DNA from: Thermoleophilaceae bacterium
GTDB taxonomy: Bacteria; Actinomycetota; Thermoleophilia; Solirubrobacterales; Thermoleophilaceae
Assembly: GCA_013696905.1 (NCBI GenBank)
Contig: JACCXP010000348.1
Coordinates: 1 to 6,846, forward strand
DNA: 6,846 nucleotides
Reading direction: 5' to 3'
Shown: one piece after another, positions 5,252-6,846 of the stretch
How positions within the stretch are numbered: the stretch's first letter is position 1
How the letters are laid out: the number at the start of each line of letters is the position of its first letter
The notes under the pieces: generated by a model
Databases searched by the model: none
Seen by the model: only the letters and a program-made list of their open reading frames with translations
Told to the model about the DNA's origin: nothing
Program-made: the position numbers and the translations under genes

Positions 5252-5331
5252 GACGAAACATTATTGCGCGATGTAGGCCAAATGCGCAATCGAGCTACGG
5301 CTGTAGTCGATCTGGCGCGATATTAGAGCGC
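5252..5331. promoter_or_regulatory. Divergent promoter/operator region of the Lrp-type regulator and the EamA transporter
   Basis: These 80 bp separate two divergent start codons and are locally richer in A/T than the genes. ATTGCGC (5263-5269) and GCGCAAT (5284-5290) form a dyad whose centres are 21 bp apart, two helical turns, so both arms face the same side of DNA. This suits an Lrp-type multimer. For the minus gene, TTGCGC (5289-5284) and AATAAT (5265-5260) could be -35 and -10. For the plus gene, GATATT (5319-5324) or TATTAG (5321-5326) lies 5-7 bp before the ATG. If those boxes are real, both messages are leaderless and the dyad overlaps the regulator's own promoter. Binding of the neighbouring regulator is inference. 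Confidence 0.6.
5289..5311. repeat. Second dyad in the divergent region, with one bulged base
   Basis: ATCGAGCTAC (5289-5298) pairs with GTAGTCGAT (5303-5311) apart from one extra G at 5294, around the centre GGCT. It overlaps the right arm of the larger dyad by two bases and lies where the -35 region of the transporter promoter would be. It may be a second regulator-binding site. Confidence 0.4.
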
Positions 5332-6231
5332 ATGTCACATGATCGCCGCAACGCACTGATCGCCCTTACGGCGGCCGGCCTGATCTGGGGGCTGACCGTC
5401 CCGCTCGCCAAGCTCTCGCTCGGCTGGCTCGACCCCTACTGGCTGAACGTCGGGCGCTTCGGCCTCGCCGGCGCACTGCTCGCCTGCGCCGCCAGGCGCT
5501 CGCTGCGCGATGCGATCAGCCCGCTCGTGCTCGCCTGGGGGGCGGCCTTCTACGGAGCCTGCCTGCTGCTCCAGAACCTCGGCATCGCGCTCACGAGCGT
5601 CAGCCACGCGGGCCTGATCTTCGGCTCGGTGCCCGTGCTCGTCGCTATTACGGCGGCGGCTAGCGGCCGTGCGGTCGCGTCGCGCGCGGCGTGGGCGGGC
5701 TTTGCGCTCGGCTTCGTCGGGATCGCGCTGATCGCCGGCAGCGGCGGATCGGACTCGCTCGCCGGCGACATGCTCGTGCTCGGATCGGCGGCCGTTTCCG
5801 CGCTCTACATCGTCGGCCAACCGCGCGTGCTCGAGGGCCGCAACCCGGTCGCGGTGACCGCGGTGCAGATGCTCGCCGGAGCGGTGATCACGCTGCCCCT
5901 GGCGCTCGCCGCCGGCACGACGCCGTCGTTCCCGGCGGGGCCTCCGCTGGCTGCGTTCGCGGCCCTCACGGTCATCGGCTCGCTGTTGCCATTCGCGCTT
6001 TACGCCTACGGGCAGGCACGCGTCGCCCCCGAGGTGGCCGGCGCGTTCATCAACCTCGAGCCGCTCGTCGGCGTGGCGCTCGGAGCCTCGCTGTTCGGGG
6101 ACCCGTTCGGATCGATCCAGGCCCTAGGCTCGATAACGGTCTGCGCCGGCATCATGCTGTCGGCGGAGTGGGTTCCCTGGTCTTACTGCGCGGCGGTGTG
6201 GCGGCGGTCGCTGCCTAGCTCACCGGGTTGA
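5332..6231 (+). CDS. EamA/DMT-superfamily transporter, probable metabolite exporter
   Basis: This 299-residue inner-membrane protein has ten predicted hydrophobic helices, at about 7-28, 36-54, 63-84, 88-110, 118-137, 144-163, 173-195, 206-227, 235-255 and 262-279. That is the two five-helix EamA repeats of the drug/metabolite transporter superfamily. Typical marks are LIWGLTVPLAKLSL in helix 1, the charged loop RRSLRD after helix 2, SVSHAGLIFGSVPVLVAI in helix 4, and AGAFINLEPLVGVALGASLFG in helix 9, where 'N-L-x-P' is conserved. Relatives export amino acids, cysteine metabolites, purines or drugs; the substrate is not readable here. The length is normal, though the last about 20 residues (WVPWSYCAAVWRRSLPSSPG) form a less typical tail. 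It starts at the first ATG (5332), with no Shine-Dalgarno and a possible -10 box just upstream. The divergent Lrp-type regulator suggests control by an amino acid or similar effector. Confidence 0.9.
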   Translation: MSHDRRNALIALTAAGLIWGLTVPLAKLSLGWLDPYWLNVGRFGLAGALLACAARRSLRDAISPLVLAWGAAFYGACLLLQNLGIALTSVSHAGLIFGSVPVLVAITAAASGRAVASRAAWAGFALGFVGIALIAGSGGSDSLAGDMLVLGSAAVSALYIVGQPRVLEGRNPVAVTAVQMLAGAVITLPLALAAGTTPSFPAGPPLAAFAALTVIGSLLPFALYAYGQARVAPEVAGAFINLEPLVGVALGASLFGDPFGSIQALGSITVCAGIMLSAEWVPWSYCAAVWRRSLPSSPG

Positions 6232-6243
6232 GCCCCAGCCGCT

Positions 6244-6267
6244 ACGGGTATGCCGGACCGGACCCGT
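6244..6267. repeat. Short inverted repeat after the transporter gene
   Basis: ACGGGT (6244-6249) and ACCCGT (6262-6267) are reverse complements around a 12-nt GC-rich centre, in the 63-bp gap between the transporter stop and the next ATG. No T-run follows, so a terminator is not supported; it may be chance or a weak hairpin. Confidence 0.2.
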
Positions 6268-6294
6268 GGTGTCCCCGAGCGGAAGCGAAGCGAC

Positions 6295-6759
6295 ATGACC
6301 AAGAAGGCCGATTTCAACGCTGACGAATGGGCGACCGTGGTCGAGGGTCCACTGCTGGCGGGTATGCGGGTGATCACGGCGGGCCGCGGGGGAACACTGC
6401 GCGAGAGCCTGGCGATGGGCCAGACGTACGCAAAGGCACGACAAGCGCAGGGGAGCAGCGAGCTGCTCGATGAGCTGGTCTCCGCTCCGCCCGCTATGGA
6501 CCCGAGCCGTCTCCGCTCGGCCGGCGATATCGCCAGCATGAGCACCGAGCGTCTTCGCCACGCCCTACAGATCCTGCAGCGGAAGGCCTCCTCCGACGAT
6601 GTCGATGCGTACAAGCGCTTCGTTCTTACGCTCGCGCAGGAAGCCGCCAACGCACATCGCGAGGGTGGGTTTCTCGGAGTGGGGGGTCAGCAGGTGAGCG
6701 AGACCGAGCAGGACGCCCTCGACGACATCGCGGCAACGCTCGAGGTCACTTCCTCGTAG
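6295..6759 (+). CDS. Conserved-type protein of unknown function, 154 residues
   Basis: I cannot assign a named function. The protein is small, soluble, mostly helical and acidic at its C-terminus, with no signal peptide or membrane helix. Distinct segments are ADFNADEWATVVEGPLLAGM (5-24) followed by RVITAGRGGTLRESLAMGQTYAKAR (25-49, quoted in two parts of the same stretch only to locate it), a Met/Ser/Pro-rich linker (63-85), a helical pair (86-119) and a Gly-rich turn EGGFLGVGG (123-131) leading to VSETEQDALDDIAATL (134-149). I recall similar actinobacterial hypothetical proteins with this 'AHREGGFLGVGG..VS..E' ending, faintly like the acidic turn and last helix of TerB-type proteins; that link is speculative. 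The ATG at 6295 follows GGAAG by 9 nt. An in-frame ATG at 6250 would add 15 Arg/Pro-rich residues and is less likely. It is 63 bp after the transporter gene, so cotranscription is possible. Confidence 0.7.
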   Translation: MTKKADFNADEWATVVEGPLLAGMRVITAGRGGTLRESLAMGQTYAKARQAQGSSELLDELVSAPPAMDPSRLRSAGDIASMSTERLRHALQILQRKASSDDVDAYKRFVLTLAQEAANAHREGGFLGVGGQQVSETEQDALDDIAATLEVTSS

Positions 6760-6846
6760 CAGGGGCGACGGACCGGGCCAGGCGCGACGCTCGCGGCGTG
6801 GCCGAGGGAAACGAAAAGCCTCATGGAAAGTGCCGCGCCCGGGCGA
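6760..6846. other. Right-hand end, no gene seen
   Basis: After the last stop codon 87 bp remain. GGCCA (6776-6780) and TGGCC (6799-6803) bracket a second small stem, CGCG (6783-6786) / CGCG (6792-6795), giving a two-part hairpin with an internal loop. The bases that follow are purine-rich (GAGGGAAACGAAAAG), not a U-tract, so it is at best a weak plus-strand terminator. No start of another gene is evident. Confidence 0.3.

Noticed and set aside
5335..5820. 161-codon open frame on the minus strand
   Set aside because: Antisense to the EamA transporter; the translation is Arg/Glu/Ala-rich with no motif, while the plus strand encodes a clear ten-helix membrane protein.
6183..6650. 155-codon open frame on the minus strand
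   Set aside because: Ser/Arg-rich, antisense to the end of the transporter and to the 154-residue protein, whose plus-strand translation has balanced composition and conserved-looking blocks.
6776..6803. Possible rho-independent terminator after the last gene
   Set aside because: The stem is interrupted and no U-tract follows on either strand.
1..6846. tRNA, rRNA, CRISPR, insertion sequence, attachment site or riboswitch
   Set aside because: I looked for regular direct repeats, terminal inverted repeats, transposase motifs, T-loop sequences and known riboswitch cores on both strands by eye and saw none. Short elements could be missed without a computed search.

Overview
This 6.8 kb window is chromosomal DNA from a high-GC bacterium, most likely an actinobacterium. 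Thermoleophilia/Solirubrobacterales-like is my best guess, inferred from the GC-rich third codon positions, the Ala/Arg/Asp-rich proteins and the mix of families (tandem cupins, DUF6597-type AraC regulator, retinol-dehydrogenase-like SDR). No marker gene fixes the taxon. I see no rRNA, tRNA, transposase, integrase, CRISPR array or phage gene. The window reads as ordinary metabolic and regulatory chromosome, and I find no convincing undescribed multi-gene system.

Left part (1-1290): the first 43 codons of a small cupin-like gene leave the window on the minus strand. Divergent to it is a complete two-cupin-domain protein (273-1184, +). The 143 bp between them carry an imperfect dyad. A short convergent spacer follows.

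Middle part (1291-3837): three minus-strand genes read in the order SAM-dependent methyltransferase (3230-2613), AraC-family regulator (2500-1664), VOC/glyoxalase-fold protein (1653-1291). The last two are 10 bp apart and are probably cotranscribed. The methyltransferase has the only strong Shine-Dalgarno sequence in the window, and a perfect 10-bp-arm dyad lies just upstream of it. Behind it, about 600 bp (3231-3837) hold no gene I can defend, but contain nested inverted repeats and a few short protein-like stretches.

Right part (3838-6846): an Lrp/AsnC regulator (5251-4778, -) and an SDR oxidoreductase (4767-3838, -) form a tight pair with a 10 bp gap. The regulator is divergent from an EamA/DMT-type ten-helix transporter (5332-6231, +). 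The 80 bp between regulator and transporter contain a 7-bp dyad with arms two helical turns apart, and neither gene has a Shine-Dalgarno sequence. This is the clearest regulatory story here: an Lrp-type regulator probably controls itself and a divergent exporter of a small metabolite, perhaps an amino acid. A conserved-looking 154-residue protein of unknown function (6295-6759, +) ends the window.
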